The notes: a model not told the origin generated them from the sequence alone. A stretch of 64,000 nucleotides of DNA from Thermaerobacillus caldiproteolyticus (GCF_013761245.1 NZ_JACDUT010000001.1:558001-622000), one strand, 5' to 3'; numbered from the stretch's first letter, positions 29,422 to 38,806 are shown. Program-made: numbers and translations.

Positions 29422-30196
29422 AGGACAAAATGTCCTCGAGGAAATGCAATGACTGTTGCATTTCCTTTTTTACATTCTTCTCTTTTTGCCAAGCAAGCGA
29501 ATATAACGTTTGTGCCACTACATACCATTTCATTCGAAAACGTAAATCGTCTGTCAATTCAAGCCCGTAAAGCTGAAGCCAACCTTCCCACTTGTCTTCA
29601 GGGATGTAAGAATATAACAACATGCCGATGTCAATCGCCGGATCGGCGATCATCGCTCCATCCCAGTCAATTAAATACAACCTTCCATCTTCGGAAAGTA
29701 ACCAATTGTTATGATTAATGTCACAATGACAAACAACAAACTCCTCGTTTTGAATCGAAGGTAAATTTTGTTCGAGCCACACCAAGGCTTGTTTGACAAT
29801 GGGCTCATCGAACGAATGACGAGACATTCGCTCTTTTAGTTTATCGACCATCACCTCTGGAAGTAGTGGGGTCTTTCCTAACCGTTTGAGCATCGCCACT
29901 AAGTCTTGGGAACGATGAATTTTTCGCAATAAACTTGCGACTTGTTCACTTCCCATGTCATGCGGTTTTAATTCTCTTCCATTCAGCCACTGTTGAGCTG
30001 TAATGACATCGCCATTTTCCATCCGCTTCGTCCAGACAAGCTTTGGGACGATTCCCTCTGCTGACAAAACGGCAAGAAACGGCGAAGAATTGCGTTTTAA
30101 AAACAGCTTTCGTCCCTCATATTGCGCAAAATATGCATCTCCAGTAGCCCCGCCAGCAGGAGTGATTTCCCACTCCTTTCCTAGTAACTGTTCCAA
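29414..30196 (-). CDS. ytmP: Aminoglycoside-phosphotransferase-fold kinase YtmP
   Basis: A 260-residue member of the APH/choline kinase fold, small-molecule kinase of unknown substrate. Signature catalytic loop VVCHCDINHNNWLLSEDGRLYL (HxDxxxxN, about residues 150-170, split here as HCDINHNN) and the metal-binding YLIDWDGAMIADPAIDIG. The N-lobe lysine is in LFLKRNSSPF. The start is TTG 30196 with AGGTGA 7 bases upstream. Located between ytzH and amyX as in B. subtilis. Confidence 0.88.
   Translation of the reverse strand: MEQLLGKEWEITPAGGATGDAYFAQYEGRKLFLKRNSSPFLAVLSAEGIVPKLVWTKRMENGDVITAQQWLNGRELKPHDMGSEQVASLLRKIHRSQDLVAMLKRLGKTPLLPEVMVDKLKERMSRHSFDEPIVKQALVWLEQNLPSIQNEEFVVCHCDINHNNWLLSEDGRLYLIDWDGAMIADPAIDIGMLLYSYIPEDKWEGWLQLYGLELTDDLRFRMKWYVVAQTLYSLAWQKEKNVKKEMQQSLHFLEDILSFT
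29440..29471 (+). terminator. ytzH terminator embedded in the ytmP coding end
   Basis: GGAAATGCAA (29440-29449) and TTGCATTTCC (29456-29465) form a 10-bp stem followed by TTTTTT. The whole element is within the last codons of the convergent ytmP. Confidence 0.85.
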
Positions 30197-30218
30197 AGCA
30201 AGTTCACCTTCAACTTAT

Positions 30219-30273
30219 AAAAAATAAAAGACAGCAATCACCTGATTTCTTGTTTTCAGACAATAGCTGTCTT
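30219..30273 (-). terminator. amyX terminator
   Basis: Minus strand: AAGACAGC (30273-30266) pairs with GCTGTCTT (30235-30228) around a long loop, then TTTATTTTTT. It lies between amyX and ytmP. Confidence 0.7.
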
Positions 30274-30317
30274 ACTAGATTTTATATGCGATTTGCTTTT
30301 CTCGTCAAGTAAAAGTC

Positions 30318-32477
30318 CTACGATCCTGTTTTAACAAGGACAAATGTCGCAACTCCATCGATCTCCATTTCCTTTTGAACAGAAAACAATGGATCAATGC
30401 CGCTGCGTTTTCCGTCACATACGACATGCCATTCATCTTCGTCCGGCAGGAACACACGCTCCTTCGTTTCTTGATTATGATGAATTACGATAATATCGCT
30501 CCATCGTCCATATGCTTGCACATGATGAAGTTGATAAGCAATGATGGAGGGAGGCATCGGCTCTAAAAACAGAAGGTGAGCACGGATCTCAGCAGCAGTT
30601 GCCAATCGAAAGGCGCGATGCTCATTCCGCAACCGAATCAATCCTTGAATGTAGCGAACATCCTCTTCATGCTCGCTTTTTCGCTTCCAATCCAGCTGAT
30701 TAATCTCATCTGGGGCATTATAGCTATTTTCGATCCCCTGTTTTGTCCGATAAAATTCTTGTCCGCTATGCAAAAACGGAATTCCCTGCGATAACAGAAC
30801 CATTGCAGTCGCTAGTTTTTGTCGTTTTTTTCTCACCGCTTCGCTTTCGTGACCATTCGCTATCATCATTTTGTCCCAAAACGTATGGTTGTCGTGCGAC
30901 TCCACATAATTAATCGTTTGTGTTGGAGCGAAAAACAATCCTTGACCTGTTCCAGTACGCACACTTCCGGCAATCATCTCTTTTATTCTCTCCCGATACG
31001 CGCAGTCGCCAAGGACAAAACCTTGATCCGCAACGGAAAACGCACTGCCTTTTATGCTATCGCGAAATCGATCATTAAAGTAAGCAATGTCTGGAAGTTT
31101 GTCAGCGTTTTGCAACGTTGCCTTTTGTTCAGAAGGAAGCGGGGTTGGTAAATCCCAGCCTTCTCCTAATAAAAGGGCAGACGGGTCGATCGAATGGACG
31201 ACGCTGCAAATTTCTTTCATCGTTTCGATATCTAGAATCCCCATTAAATCAAAGCGAAATCCATCAACATGATACTCTTCCATCCAAAACCGTATGGAAT
31301 CGACAATAAATTTCCGCACCATCTTTCGCTCTGAGGCAATATCGTTTCCGACACCTGTTCCGTTTGATGGCAAACCATGTTCATCATGCCGAAAATAATA
31401 ACCGGGAACAATTTTTTCAAACGACGATTGTTCACGAATATATACATGATTATAGACGACGTCCATAATGACACGAATTCCGTTTTCTTGCAGCGTTCGG
31501 ATCGCTTTTTTTAGTTCGTAAATCCGAGCGTACGGATCAGCAGGGTCAGTTGCATAGCTTCCTTCAGGAACGTTGTAATGAAGAGGATTATATCCCCAAT
31601 TATATTGTTGATTTGGCTGACCTTCGTCCACTCCGGCAAAGTCATTGAACGGAAGCAGTTCCACATGAGTAATCCCGAGTTCTTTTATATACGAAAGACC
31701 TGTAACAGTATTGTTTGGCCCCGTTGTTCCGAGCTCGGTCAAGCCTAAATACATTCCTTTATGGACAATACCGCTATCGGGATGAATCGTAAAATCGCGA
31801 ATATGGGCCTCGTAAATGATCGCATCAGTCGGCGACAATAACGGTGGCAACGAAGGCTTAGGGATATGAGTCTTTGTTAAATCGACAATTACTCCGTATT
31901 CCCCGTTCATCGAAACAGCGACCGCATACGGATCGACCGCTTCACGCCAAACAAGGTTTACACACACTAAATAATTGTAATGCATTCCTTCTATATCGCG
32001 GAAAACAGTAACGGTCCACACTCCTCTTTCCGTGCGTTCAAGCGGAATATGTTCTTCTTTTCCCGTCTTTGGTTCAAGCAGTTTTAACTTTACTTCTGTT
32101 GCTGTCGGTGCCCATAGCTTAAAGGTCGTTTGTTGTCGTGTATAGATGACTCCAAGATCATTTCCATTGTAAAAAAATTGTTCATCAAACTCTTTCGTTC
32201 GGATGACAGCACCAATTTGTAGGTCGGTAAACGCTCCGTATTCATCATAAATGAGATAATGTTGTCCGATTTCGATCGGAACATCAATGCGACATTCATA
32301 TTTCATCCTCGTCGATAAATCTGTCTCTTTATGAATGCGCAAAGCACACAGTTCGTGATTCGGATTTTCAATCGTAAACGCTTTCAACTTTCCTCGATGA
32401 TACGATTTGGGCACTAAAATCGTAATCGTGTTCATCCTATCTATATACGCTTCGAATGTTCGATGTACGTTAAGCAA
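30318..32477 (-). CDS. amyX: Type I pullulanase
   Basis: GH13 debranching enzyme hydrolysing alpha-1,6 links of pullulan and branched dextrins; there is no signal peptide, so it is intracellular. About 719 residues. Order: an N-terminal carbohydrate-binding-like region, a CBM48 module (VYTRQQTTFKLWAPTATEVK) and the GH13 barrel. The barrel has the pullulanase signature YNWGYNPLHYNVPEGSY, then conserved regions VVYNHVY, GFRFDLMG (nucleophile Asp), LLGEGWD (acid Glu) and ESHDNH (transition-state Asp). The start is placed at TTG 32477 because AGGAGGTG ends 6 bases before it and the GTG at 32486 overlaps that RBS. This agrees with the AmyX N-terminus (RxFEAYxD). Confidence 0.95.
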   Translation of the reverse strand: MLNVHRTFEAYIDRMNTITILVPKSYHRGKLKAFTIENPNHELCALRIHKETDLSTRMKYECRIDVPIEIGQHYLIYDEYGAFTDLQIGAVIRTKEFDEQFFYNGNDLGVIYTRQQTTFKLWAPTATEVKLKLLEPKTGKEEHIPLERTERGVWTVTVFRDIEGMHYNYLVCVNLVWREAVDPYAVAVSMNGEYGVIVDLTKTHIPKPSLPPLLSPTDAIIYEAHIRDFTIHPDSGIVHKGMYLGLTELGTTGPNNTVTGLSYIKELGITHVELLPFNDFAGVDEGQPNQQYNWGYNPLHYNVPEGSYATDPADPYARIYELKKAIRTLQENGIRVIMDVVYNHVYIREQSSFEKIVPGYYFRHDEHGLPSNGTGVGNDIASERKMVRKFIVDSIRFWMEEYHVDGFRFDLMGILDIETMKEICSVVHSIDPSALLLGEGWDLPTPLPSEQKATLQNADKLPDIAYFNDRFRDSIKGSAFSVADQGFVLGDCAYRERIKEMIAGSVRTGTGQGLFFAPTQTINYVESHDNHTFWDKMMIANGHESEAVRKKRQKLATAMVLLSQGIPFLHSGQEFYRTKQGIENSYNAPDEINQLDWKRKSEHEEDVRYIQGLIRLRNEHRAFRLATAAEIRAHLLFLEPMPPSIIAYQLHHVQAYGRWSDIIVIHHNQETKERVFLPDEDEWHVVCDGKRSGIDPLFSVQKEMEIDGVATFVLVKTGS

Positions 32478-32733
32478 AATTTTCACCTCCTAGACTCACA
32501 TCGTGCTCTAGCTAAACCGACAACAAACACCTGAATTATGATTACCGAAAAAGGAGAATATCCAAGTCGATGGAGACGAGATCACGGATTCGCTATGAAT
32601 AAAAGCAGGAATTATTCCAACGTTATCCCTCTTTAACTTAAAGGAAGAAGCAATATTAAAATTGCCGCCCCATCTTCATTCATTTCTCACAACGCTATTT
32701 CCTCGGAAAACCGCCTTCCCGTCCTTCATCGAT

Positions 32734-32763
32734 GGAAAAGGTGTGATTGCTCACACCTTTTCC
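32734..32763 (-). terminator. Hairpin at the end of the ytlQ-like gene
   Basis: A perfect 13-bp stem GGAAAAGGTGTGA/TCACACCTTTTCC with a 4-base loop overlaps the stop codon. No clear U tract follows on the minus strand, so termination is probable but not certain. The stretch from 32487 to 32733 before it holds nothing else recognisable. Confidence 0.55.
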
Positions 32764-33707
32764 TCCTCTTCGTGCCACTCGACACGCTCATAATAATGAC
32801 TATAACAATGACGCAACAAATATGACGCAGCCTTTAATTGCACATGCTTTAATGGTGCGGTTAAATTTCTTAGCGAGGAGAACCATTGTTCATAGTGGCG
32901 CTTGTCAATCAATTGAACATCGCTTGGCGCATAACGGTAATCAATATACCCATAACGATTGAGGATAACTTTTTTAATTGGCAACTCAATCTGATGCCGT
33001 TCATATATACTTCTCACAATTTTCTCCATTCGTTGTAATCCCATTAATGGATTAAGCATTCGTTTTTCTCCTCTATTCGTTACTTCTGTCCAGAAGCGCT
33101 CAGGAGAACCGATGATAATGTTATCTTTTTCTCCCTCAGCAAATGTCATGCACCACGTCATCGTCGGACTTAATAAAATGATTTCTCCCTCGACAGGAGC
33201 ATTTTTCACCAAAAATACAGGCTTATATAAACATAAATACGTATCTGGAAAGCGTTGTAGAAAATATTGGAGCGGCTCCTCGTAATAAAATTTTTTGTCA
33301 ACAATCGACTCATGCTTTAAGGTGGAACTCGCCCATTTCATTTGCAGCTGAAACACTTTTTCTAAAAATAATATTTTTAACTCATCGAGCGTTCTCGGCT
33401 CTGTTGTAAATGACAAAAATAATTCTTCCTCTTGATCCTGTTCCTTCTCAATCGACTCCTCTTTTTCTTCCGGTGAACGCCGTTGGAACCAATTTTTCAT
33501 TCTCTCAAAAAATGATGGTTTTTCTTCAATCCAATCCCACGTTGAATCAGGTAAGGAAGGAGTGTAATGATTGACCTCCCCTCTTTCCCACGCTTCTTTT
33601 ACGTTCTTCCAATGTTTTTTCTTTAACCGAATAAACTCGCTAGCATAGCGATATACATCCGTTTCATATCTAGAAATATAATCTTGAAGCTTGATTAATT
33701 GTCCCAC
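32751..33707 (-). CDS. Conserved protein, YtlQ-like (possible NERD-related fold)
   Basis: A 318-residue protein without membrane segments. It has a charged linker around residues 75-95 (Glu-rich) and a globular C-terminal half with GEIILLSPTMTWCMTFAEGE and KKVILNRYGYIDYRYAPSDVQLIDK. The last is reminiscent of nuclease-related (NERD-like) folds, but catalytic residues could not be assigned. By position it corresponds to B. subtilis ytlQ (amyX-ytlR-ytlQ-ytlP). The start is GTG 33707 with a G-rich RBS. It lies 33 bases after lrgB, so it is probably the last gene of thpR-lrgA-lrgB. Confidence 0.6.
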   Translation of the reverse strand: MGQLIKLQDYISRYETDVYRYASEFIRLKKKHWKNVKEAWERGEVNHYTPSLPDSTWDWIEEKPSFFERMKNWFQRRSPEEKEESIEKEQDQEEELFLSFTTEPRTLDELKILFLEKVFQLQMKWASSTLKHESIVDKKFYYEEPLQYFLQRFPDTYLCLYKPVFLVKNAPVEGEIILLSPTMTWCMTFAEGEKDNIIIGSPERFWTEVTNRGEKRMLNPLMGLQRMEKIVRSIYERHQIELPIKKVILNRYGYIDYRYAPSDVQLIDKRHYEQWFSSLRNLTAPLKHVQLKAASYLLRHCYSHYYERVEWHEEEEKV

Positions 33708-33740
33708 ACAAGCAACCCCCGATGAACTTTTTACTACTTT

Positions 33741-34421
33741 TTATAATAAAACAGCAACAAAAAACGGGCAAAGTAAAGCAGCAAAAACGGCGCTTAATGT
33801 CATCGCAATTGAGCTAATCGCTGCCTCTTCTTTTCCTATTTCCAATGCTTTCACCGTACCGATTCCATGCGAAGCACTCCCTAATCCGATTCCGACACCA
33901 AGCGGATGTGTAATGTTGAACATGCGTAGCAACGAAGGACCAAAAATCGCTCCAAATATCCCCGCAATCATCACATATACCGCCGCTAATGTTGGAATGC
34001 CGCCAATCGCTTTCGCAATATCCATCGCTACTGGCGAAGTAACCGATTTTGGAAGAAGGGATAAAAAGAGCTTTTGATTAAGGTGGAAAACATATGCAAA
34101 CAATGCACCGCTTAGTATGCCGACTACTGTTCCTGCCAAAACGGCTTGAACAACAGGCCAAAAAAATCGTTTCAAAGTTTGGCGATATTGATAGAGGGGA
34201 AACGCGAGTGCCACAACCGCTGGTCCAAGCAATCCACCAATCCATTTTCCCCCTTCCATGTATACTTCATACGGAAGATGAACTGTCAAAAGAATGACTA
34301 CAATTATCAATGTTGTCGTTACAATCGGCGAAAGAAGGGGAGTATAAAAACGGGCATATACTTTTTTCATCATATAATAAATGACAACTGTTACGAAAAT
34401 AAACAACAGCGCATTTCCCAT
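33741..34421 (-). CDS. lrgB: LrgB/CidB family membrane protein
   Basis: A 226-residue polytopic inner-membrane protein of the LrgB family: many hydrophobic segments and the conserved SVTSPVAMDIAKAIGGIPTLAA, IFGAIFGPSLL and GSASHGIGTVKALE signatures. LrgAB/CidAB proteins were first described as antiholin-like and are pyruvate facilitators in B. subtilis (PftAB). The ATG overlaps the lrgA stop (TAATG), so the two are translationally coupled. A role in pyruvate/overflow metabolism fits the acetate genes in the window, but this is inference. Confidence 0.9.
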   Translation of the reverse strand: MGNALLFIFVTVVIYYMMKKVYARFYTPLLSPIVTTTLIIVVILLTVHLPYEVYMEGGKWIGGLLGPAVVALAFPLYQYRQTLKRFFWPVVQAVLAGTVVGILSGALFAYVFHLNQKLFLSLLPKSVTSPVAMDIAKAIGGIPTLAAVYVMIAGIFGAIFGPSLLRMFNITHPLGVGIGLGSASHGIGTVKALEIGKEEAAISSIAMTLSAVFAALLCPFFVAVLL

Positions 34422-34822
34422 TATCCTTCCATCCCCCTTGACACTTTATTGCCTAATGGAGAAGCTGTTTCTTTTCTCGCCCTCCATTGCCCAATCGCTC
34501 CTGACAATACCATTACGATTATCGTACTGACAATGACATCAACAATAGACAGCACCCCTTGTCCTTGAAATAACGAAATATACTCAATAACGCCGACAGT
34601 AGCCGGTACAAATAACAACGGCAAATGGGCTAATAAAAACTTTCCTCCTTGTCCAAGCCATTCTTCTTTTATAATGTTGGTGATAAGAAGAAGAAACAAT
34701 AGTATCATTCCAATAATGCTGCCGGGAATCAGAAGATGAAACAAGTGTTGTATCCATGTGCCGATAAGATAAAATCCGTATAAACCAGCAATTTGCAAGA
34801 TAACAACAATAGCTCGTTTCAT
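34421..34822 (-). CDS. lrgA: LrgA/CidA family holin-like protein
   Basis: A small (133-residue) membrane protein with four hydrophobic helices. The CidA/LrgA signature is LFHLLIPGSIIGMILLFLLL, followed by FLLAHLPLLFVPATVGVIEY. It is the partner of LrgB. The second of two adjacent ATGs (34822) is favoured because AAAGGAG lies 7 bases ahead. The first (34825) would shift the overlap with the thpR stop (TGA) only slightly. Coupled to lrgB by TAATG. Confidence 0.9.
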   Translation of the reverse strand: MKRAIVVILQIAGLYGFYLIGTWIQHLFHLLIPGSIIGMILLFLLLITNIIKEEWLGQGGKFLLAHLPLLFVPATVGVIEYISLFQGQGVLSIVDVIVSTIIVMVLSGAIGQWRARKETASPLGNKVSRGMEG

Positions 34823-35394
34823 CATCTTTCTCCTTTCTCACCTAAAAGAGGAAACAAAGCAATTGCTTCGTACTTCGGCGTTCGGTCTAAGTGCGTTTGA
34901 TAAAGAACAACATGCCGAACCTCAAAACTCCCTCGACTTTCCCCCATCTTTCTCATCTCCTCTAAACGAAACTCATCGTCTCCTCGCCATTTGCGCGCAA
35001 CGGTAATATGTGGAATAAATGGTCGTTTGTCTAGCGAAAAACCAATTTCAACACATGCCGTATATACATCGCGTTGCAGCACCATTAACTTCTCCTCTTT
35101 TTCTACCCCTTGCCATAAAATGCGGGGCGCAATGGGATTTCCAAATGTCCTGAGCGTTGCAAGCGATAGCGTAAACGGGGCATGCGTATTGGCTACTTTG
35201 CATATTGCCTTACGAACCGCTTCTAACTGCTTGGGCGAAACGGCGCCTAAAAAGGCTAATGTAATATGATAATCTTCCTGATGTACCCATGTACGAAACG
35301 GAAAATGTAATGCCACCGTTTTTTGCCACTTGGCTAACTGTTCCTTGACCTCACTCGTTAAAGGTACAGCCAGAAAATAATGCGTGTTTCCCAT
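34822..35394 (-). CDS. thpR: RNA 2',3'-cyclic phosphodiesterase (2H family, YtlP)
   Basis: A 190-residue 2H phosphoesterase (LigT/ThpR) with both signature His motifs, DYHITLAFLG (about residue 39) and PFIPHITVARK (about residue 126). The family opens RNA 2',3'-cyclic phosphates. ATG 35394 (MGNTHYFLAVPL) has GGGGA at 7 bases. The stop overlaps the lrgA start codons, so it is the first cistron of an overlapping thpR-lrgA-lrgB(-ytlQ) operon. Confidence 0.9.
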   Translation of the reverse strand: MGNTHYFLAVPLTSEVKEQLAKWQKTVALHFPFRTWVHQEDYHITLAFLGAVSPKQLEAVRKAICKVANTHAPFTLSLATLRTFGNPIAPRILWQGVEKEEKLMVLQRDVYTACVEIGFSLDKRPFIPHITVARKWRGDDEFRLEEMRKMGESRGSFEVRHVVLYQTHLDRTPKYEAIALFPLLGEKGER

Positions 35395-35448
35395 ACGTCC
35401 CCTTCTCTCTAAGATAATTTCCTCAATTTTATCAAATTTTCTCCTATG

Positions 35449-35477
35449 AAAAAAGGACATCTCTTTACGAGACATCC
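35449..35477 (-). terminator. Terminator of the MFS transporter gene
   Basis: GGACATCTC (35455-35463) pairs with GAGACATCC (35469-35477), overlapping the stop, and is followed by minus-strand TTTTTT. Confidence 0.85.
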
Positions 35478-36661
35478 GGTACATTTCTTCGTTCTTTCAT
35501 CATCATCGTGCCTAATATGACCAATCCGATAAACGTTAACACGCTAAAGAATAAATAGACGTATCCAATATGATAATAGTCAAGAATATAACCGCCTGCA
35601 AACGTACAAAACCAGCTTCCCAATCCATTCCCAACAGCAGAATATAGTGAAACCGCTGTTACCCTGACGTGATCGGGAGCAAGCTCACGCACATATTGTA
35701 ACGCAGCCGGAATGAACAAACCAACAGAAAATCCTTGAACAATCGTTGTCATATACACAAGAGTAAGAGATGGTTCAAAAAAATAAAACATCCAGCGTAA
35801 TGCAGAAATCGTGGCAGCAAAAATTAAAATCGCTACTGTTCCATAACGGCGAATGAGGCCATCGGTGATTTTCATAAACGGCGCCTCGCTTCCCGCCGCA
35901 AGTAAAAATGCGAATCCGATTCCTGTCAATGTTCCTCCGATTTCCTTTATAAACACACCAAAATAAAAATTGTTGGCATAAATCGGACCGAATACAAGAA
36001 ACGTCGTCACTAAAAATAAAACAAATCTCGGAATTCGAAACAACTGTACCATTCCGCGGCCAATTTCCACTTTCATCGCTTGGCTCTCGCGCGGTAATCT
36101 CCAAGCAAGCATAGCAGACAATAATAAGATGAAAGCAAATATATAGAAAATCGCAACAAGTGAAAACCGATCTGACAACCAACCTCCTATAAGGACAGCC
36201 AGCGCAAATCCAATTGAACCCCATAAACGAATCGAACCGTAGCTTCCTTCTATTTTTTGCACATAATTTAATGTAATACTGTCAGAAATCGGAACAATCG
36301 CGCTTTGCGTAAACGCTAACAAAGCCGCCACAATAAGAAGCCAACCATACTGATGAACAGAAGAATAGAGAAAACCAATCAAAGCGGTACTGAGTAAGGA
36401 AATTACTAACACAGCAACCGGTTTGCGCGTATAATCGCTAATCATTCCCCAAACAGGCTGTACAAAAATCATCACAATTGGGCTAATCGACATGATTGCA
36501 CCGATTTCCGTCCCTGAAAGTCCAACATCTTCTTGCAAATACACGGACAAAAGCGGAAACAGCGATCCAAATCCAAAAAATATTAAAAAATAAAATAATT
36601 GAAAAGTTGTTTTGTTCGATGATTCCCCTCGTTTTAATGCTACCTCCATGTTGCTCTGCAT
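35465..36661 (-). CDS. MFS transporter of the nucleoside/phenylpropionate-symporter type
   Basis: A 398-residue integral membrane protein with about 12 hydrophobic segments. The first-loop region (YLQEDVGLSGTEIGAIMSISPIVMI, read in two parts) and VWGMISDYTRKPVAVLVISL resemble the MFS_1-like/LacY-nucleoside H+ symporter group (YwbF-like). The substrate cannot be told from sequence. The ATG at 36661 has GAAGGG immediately before it, so the true start may be slightly downstream (36649). It lies 86 bases after the pepV end, behind the pepV terminator. Confidence 0.8.
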   Translation of the reverse strand: MQSNMEVALKRGESSNKTTFQLFYFLIFFGFGSLFPLLSVYLQEDVGLSGTEIGAIMSISPIVMIFVQPVWGMISDYTRKPVAVLVISLLSTALIGFLYSSVHQYGWLLIVAALLAFTQSAIVPISDSITLNYVQKIEGSYGSIRLWGSIGFALAVLIGGWLSDRFSLVAIFYIFAFILLLSAMLAWRLPRESQAMKVEIGRGMVQLFRIPRFVLFLVTTFLVFGPIYANNFYFGVFIKEIGGTLTGIGFAFLLAAGSEAPFMKITDGLIRRYGTVAILIFAATISALRWMFYFFEPSLTLVYMTTIVQGFSVGLFIPAALQYVRELAPDHVRVTAVSLYSAVGNGLGSWFCTFAGGYILDYYHIGYVYLFFSVLTFIGLVILGTMMMKERRNVPDVS

Positions 36662-36675
36662 CCCTTCGTTCTCAG

Positions 36676-36703
36676 AAAAAGCACCGCTCTACATGGAGCG
36701 GTA
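36676..36703 (-). terminator. pepV terminator
   Basis: ACCGCTC (36683-36689) pairs with GAGCGGT (36696-36702) and is followed by minus-strand GCTTTTTC. Confidence 0.8.
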
Positions 36704-36747
36704 CTCATCACTTTTTTTCTTTATCATAACATATTTTAGGAACTTTT

Positions 36748-38160
36748 TCACTTCGCTAGTTCATAAATCGCCTGCGCATAAATCGCCGTGACTTTTAGCA
36801 AATCATCAATGATAATATATTCATCTTTTTGATGTGCTACATCTTGTCTTCCTGGGAAAAGTGGTCCAAACGCCACTCCAGCCTGAAGCGAGCGAGCGTA
36901 CGTGCCCCCTCCGATCGAAAGGAGTGTAGCTTGTTCTCCCGTTTGTTCCTCGTACACCCGCTGCAGTGTTTGAACAAGAGCATGATTTTGGTCAATGTGA
37001 TGCGGCTTTGAATCACTGAAGTTTTCGAGCGCAAATCCGTGTTCTGCCGCCAACTGTTCCATCGTGCGCTTCGTCTTTTCGATATCATTTGTGACTGGAT
37101 AACGTAAGTTAATGCCGATTTTTCCACCTGACTCTTGATTATAAGCCAGAATCCCGACATTGACGGTTAAATCACCTGTAATGTCATCTGAATATGAAAT
37201 TCCAATCGTTTTACCGCGAGAATCACCGACAAAATATTCATTGAGAAAGCGAATAAATGATTGGGCATGTTTATCGAGCGACATTTTCGCTAAAAAGCTC
37301 ACGAGCAATAGCCCTGCATTTTTCCCGTTATCCGGTTCCATCGCATGGGCAGAAACTCCCTCAAGCTGGAGCGTTACCGTATGCTCATTCAATAAAACGT
37401 TTCCGTTTAAACCAGTTTCATCGAGAAATTGACGAAAACGTTGCTCAATCTCAGCGTCACGTTCCCCTTCCACCAACAACACTGCCTCTGCAAAATCAGG
37501 TACCATATTATATCGTCTTCCGGCGCTTAATGATTGAAGCTGAATTTCTCCACCTTCGTTCGTTGCGGTCAGTTTTTGCTGCAAATCAACATCTACAATT
37601 CCTTTTTCCGCATAAATAATCGGAAAATCAGCATCTGGTGCAAATCCCATCGTTGGCATTTCTTCATGCTTAAAATAATGATCAACACAGCGCCACTTGC
37701 TTTCTTCATCAGTGCCAATAATCATACGCACTCGCTTACTCAATGGCAAGTTAAGCTCTTTAACAATTTTCATCGCGTAAAATGCTGCCATCGTTGGCCC
37801 TTTATCGTCAATCGCACCACGAGCATATATTTTTCCATCCCGAATTTCAGCCGCAAACGGATCGCTCGTCCATCCATCTCCTGGGGGAACAACGTCAACA
37901 TGGCATAAAACGCCGATCAGTTCATCTCCTTGCCCCATTTCTAGATGCCCTGCTAAGCCATCGACATTTTTGGCAATGAATCCTTCTTCTTGCCCGCGTT
38001 TCAGCAAAAATTGCAACGCTTCATACACTCCTTGTCCAAGCGGTGCTTCTGCTGTCGCACGTTCTTCATCGAGCACGCTCGGAATGCGCAGCAATGTTTG
38101 GGTATCACGAATCAAATCATCTTTTCGTTTTTCCACTTCTTCCATCCAGTTGACTTTCAT
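36748..38160 (-). CDS. pepV: M20 family dipeptidase PepV
   Basis: A dinuclear zinc dipeptidase/carnosinase of 470 residues. Metal and catalytic motifs: [19 protein letters not shown] (His, Asp), [19 protein letters not shown] (bridging Asp), [12 protein letters not shown] (catalytic Glu-Glu), [15 protein letters not shown] (Asp) and [12 protein letters not shown], with the last His expected near VAHQKDEY. A long lid domain lies between. The second of two adjacent ATGs (38160) is favoured by the GGAAGGGG distance. B. subtilis ytjP is the counterpart. Confidence 0.92.
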   Translation of the reverse strand: MKVNWMEEVEKRKDDLIRDTQTLLRIPSVLDEERATAEAPLGQGVYEALQFLLKRGQEEGFIAKNVDGLAGHLEMGQGDELIGVLCHVDVVPPGDGWTSDPFAAEIRDGKIYARGAIDDKGPTMAAFYAMKIVKELNLPLSKRVRMIIGTDEESKWRCVDHYFKHEEMPTMGFAPDADFPIIYAEKGIVDVDLQQKLTATNEGGEIQLQSLSAGRRYNMVPDFAEAVLLVEGERDAEIEQRFRQFLDETGLNGNVLLNEHTVTLQLEGVSAHAMEPDNGKNAGLLLVSFLAKMSLDKHAQSFIRFLNEYFVGDSRGKTIGISYSDDITGDLTVNVGILAYNQESGGKIGINLRYPVTNDIEKTKRTMEQLAAEHGFALENFSDSKPHHIDQNHALVQTLQRVYEEQTGEQATLLSIGGGTYARSLQAGVAFGPLFPGRQDVAHQKDEYIIIDDLLKVTAIYAQAIYELAK

Positions 38161-38455
38161 CATAAACCCCTTCCTCTTTTTCAATTCCCTTCCTCGCCAA
38201 CGTATCATAAAACAATAAAAAAAGTCAAAGCTTGGTAAAAAGTTTTCGTTGCTTTTTCTTTCATTACAATAACATTAAGGGAATATAAAAAGATATTTAA
38301 ATATTTTGTGAATATCAGCAAATAGGTAGCATTTTTCTCTTATATTCGTGTACAATATACAATAGACAGAAGAAACAGACATCTAGAAATAATCTCTCAT
38401 CTTAGAAGCAGCAATGTTGTGCCATGCGAATTAAGTAATGATAGGGAGTGATCTC

Positions 38456-38677
38456 TTGAAACCTTCAACTCATCGCATGCTAACGCGTATTAAATCTGTC
38501 TACATGTTCATTAACGAGAGAGGGACTGTCACAACCCAGGAACTCGTCGATGAATTTGGTATCACTCCAAGAACCATTCAGCGTGATTTAAACGTGTTAG
38601 CGTACAACGACCTAGTTCGCAGCCCTAGCAAAGGCAAATGGACGACGACCAATAAGAAGGTGAGAATGTCCTCTTAG
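38456..38677 (+). CDS. ytzE: DeoR-type small HTH protein YtzE
   Basis: A 73-residue stand-alone winged-helix domain of the DeoR type (RIKSVYMFINERGTVTTQ, ELVDEFGITPRTIQRDLNVL) without any effector domain. B. subtilis YtzE is the same; its target is unknown. The start is TTG 38456 with GGGAGTGA 5 bases upstream; an in-frame ATG at 38438 has no RBS. It is followed by a possible 20-codon ORF and a strong bidirectional terminator. Confidence 0.85.
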   Translation: MKPSTHRMLTRIKSVYMFINERGTVTTQELVDEFGITPRTIQRDLNVLAYNDLVRSPSKGKWTTTNKKVRMSS

Positions 38678-38708
38678 CTGGTATGAGAGAGAGAAAGGTG
38701 AGAGGTTA

Positions 38709-38771
38709 TTGAAACAAACATGGTTAGCCTCAATACTCCATAAAAAAGCAGATTATAAGCATTTGATATAA
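38709..38771 (+). CDS. Possible 20-residue ORF after ytzE
   Basis: TTG 38709 is preceded by AGGTGAGAGG at about 3-9 bases. The frame (LKQTWLASILHKKADYKHLI) ends with TAA two bases before the terminator stem. It could be a small peptide gene of the ytzE transcript or chance. No family is recalled. Confidence 0.2.
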   Translation: MKQTWLASILHKKADYKHLI

Positions 38772-38772
38772 A

Positions 38773-38804
38773 AAGGAACCTTTTTTGGAAAGGTTCCCTT
38801 TTTT
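38773..38804. terminator. Bidirectional terminator between ytzE and ytzG
   Basis: GGAACCTTT (38775-38783) pairs with AAAGGTTCC (38789-38797), with T runs on both strands (CTTTTTTT on plus, TTTTT on minus). Confidence 0.88.
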
Positions 38805-38806
38805 TG

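Noticed and set aside
33691-34568. Plus-strand frames (128 and 140 codons) opposite lrgB and lrgA
   Set aside because: Shadows of membrane-protein codons; the overlapping lrgAB starts and stops prove the minus strand is coding.
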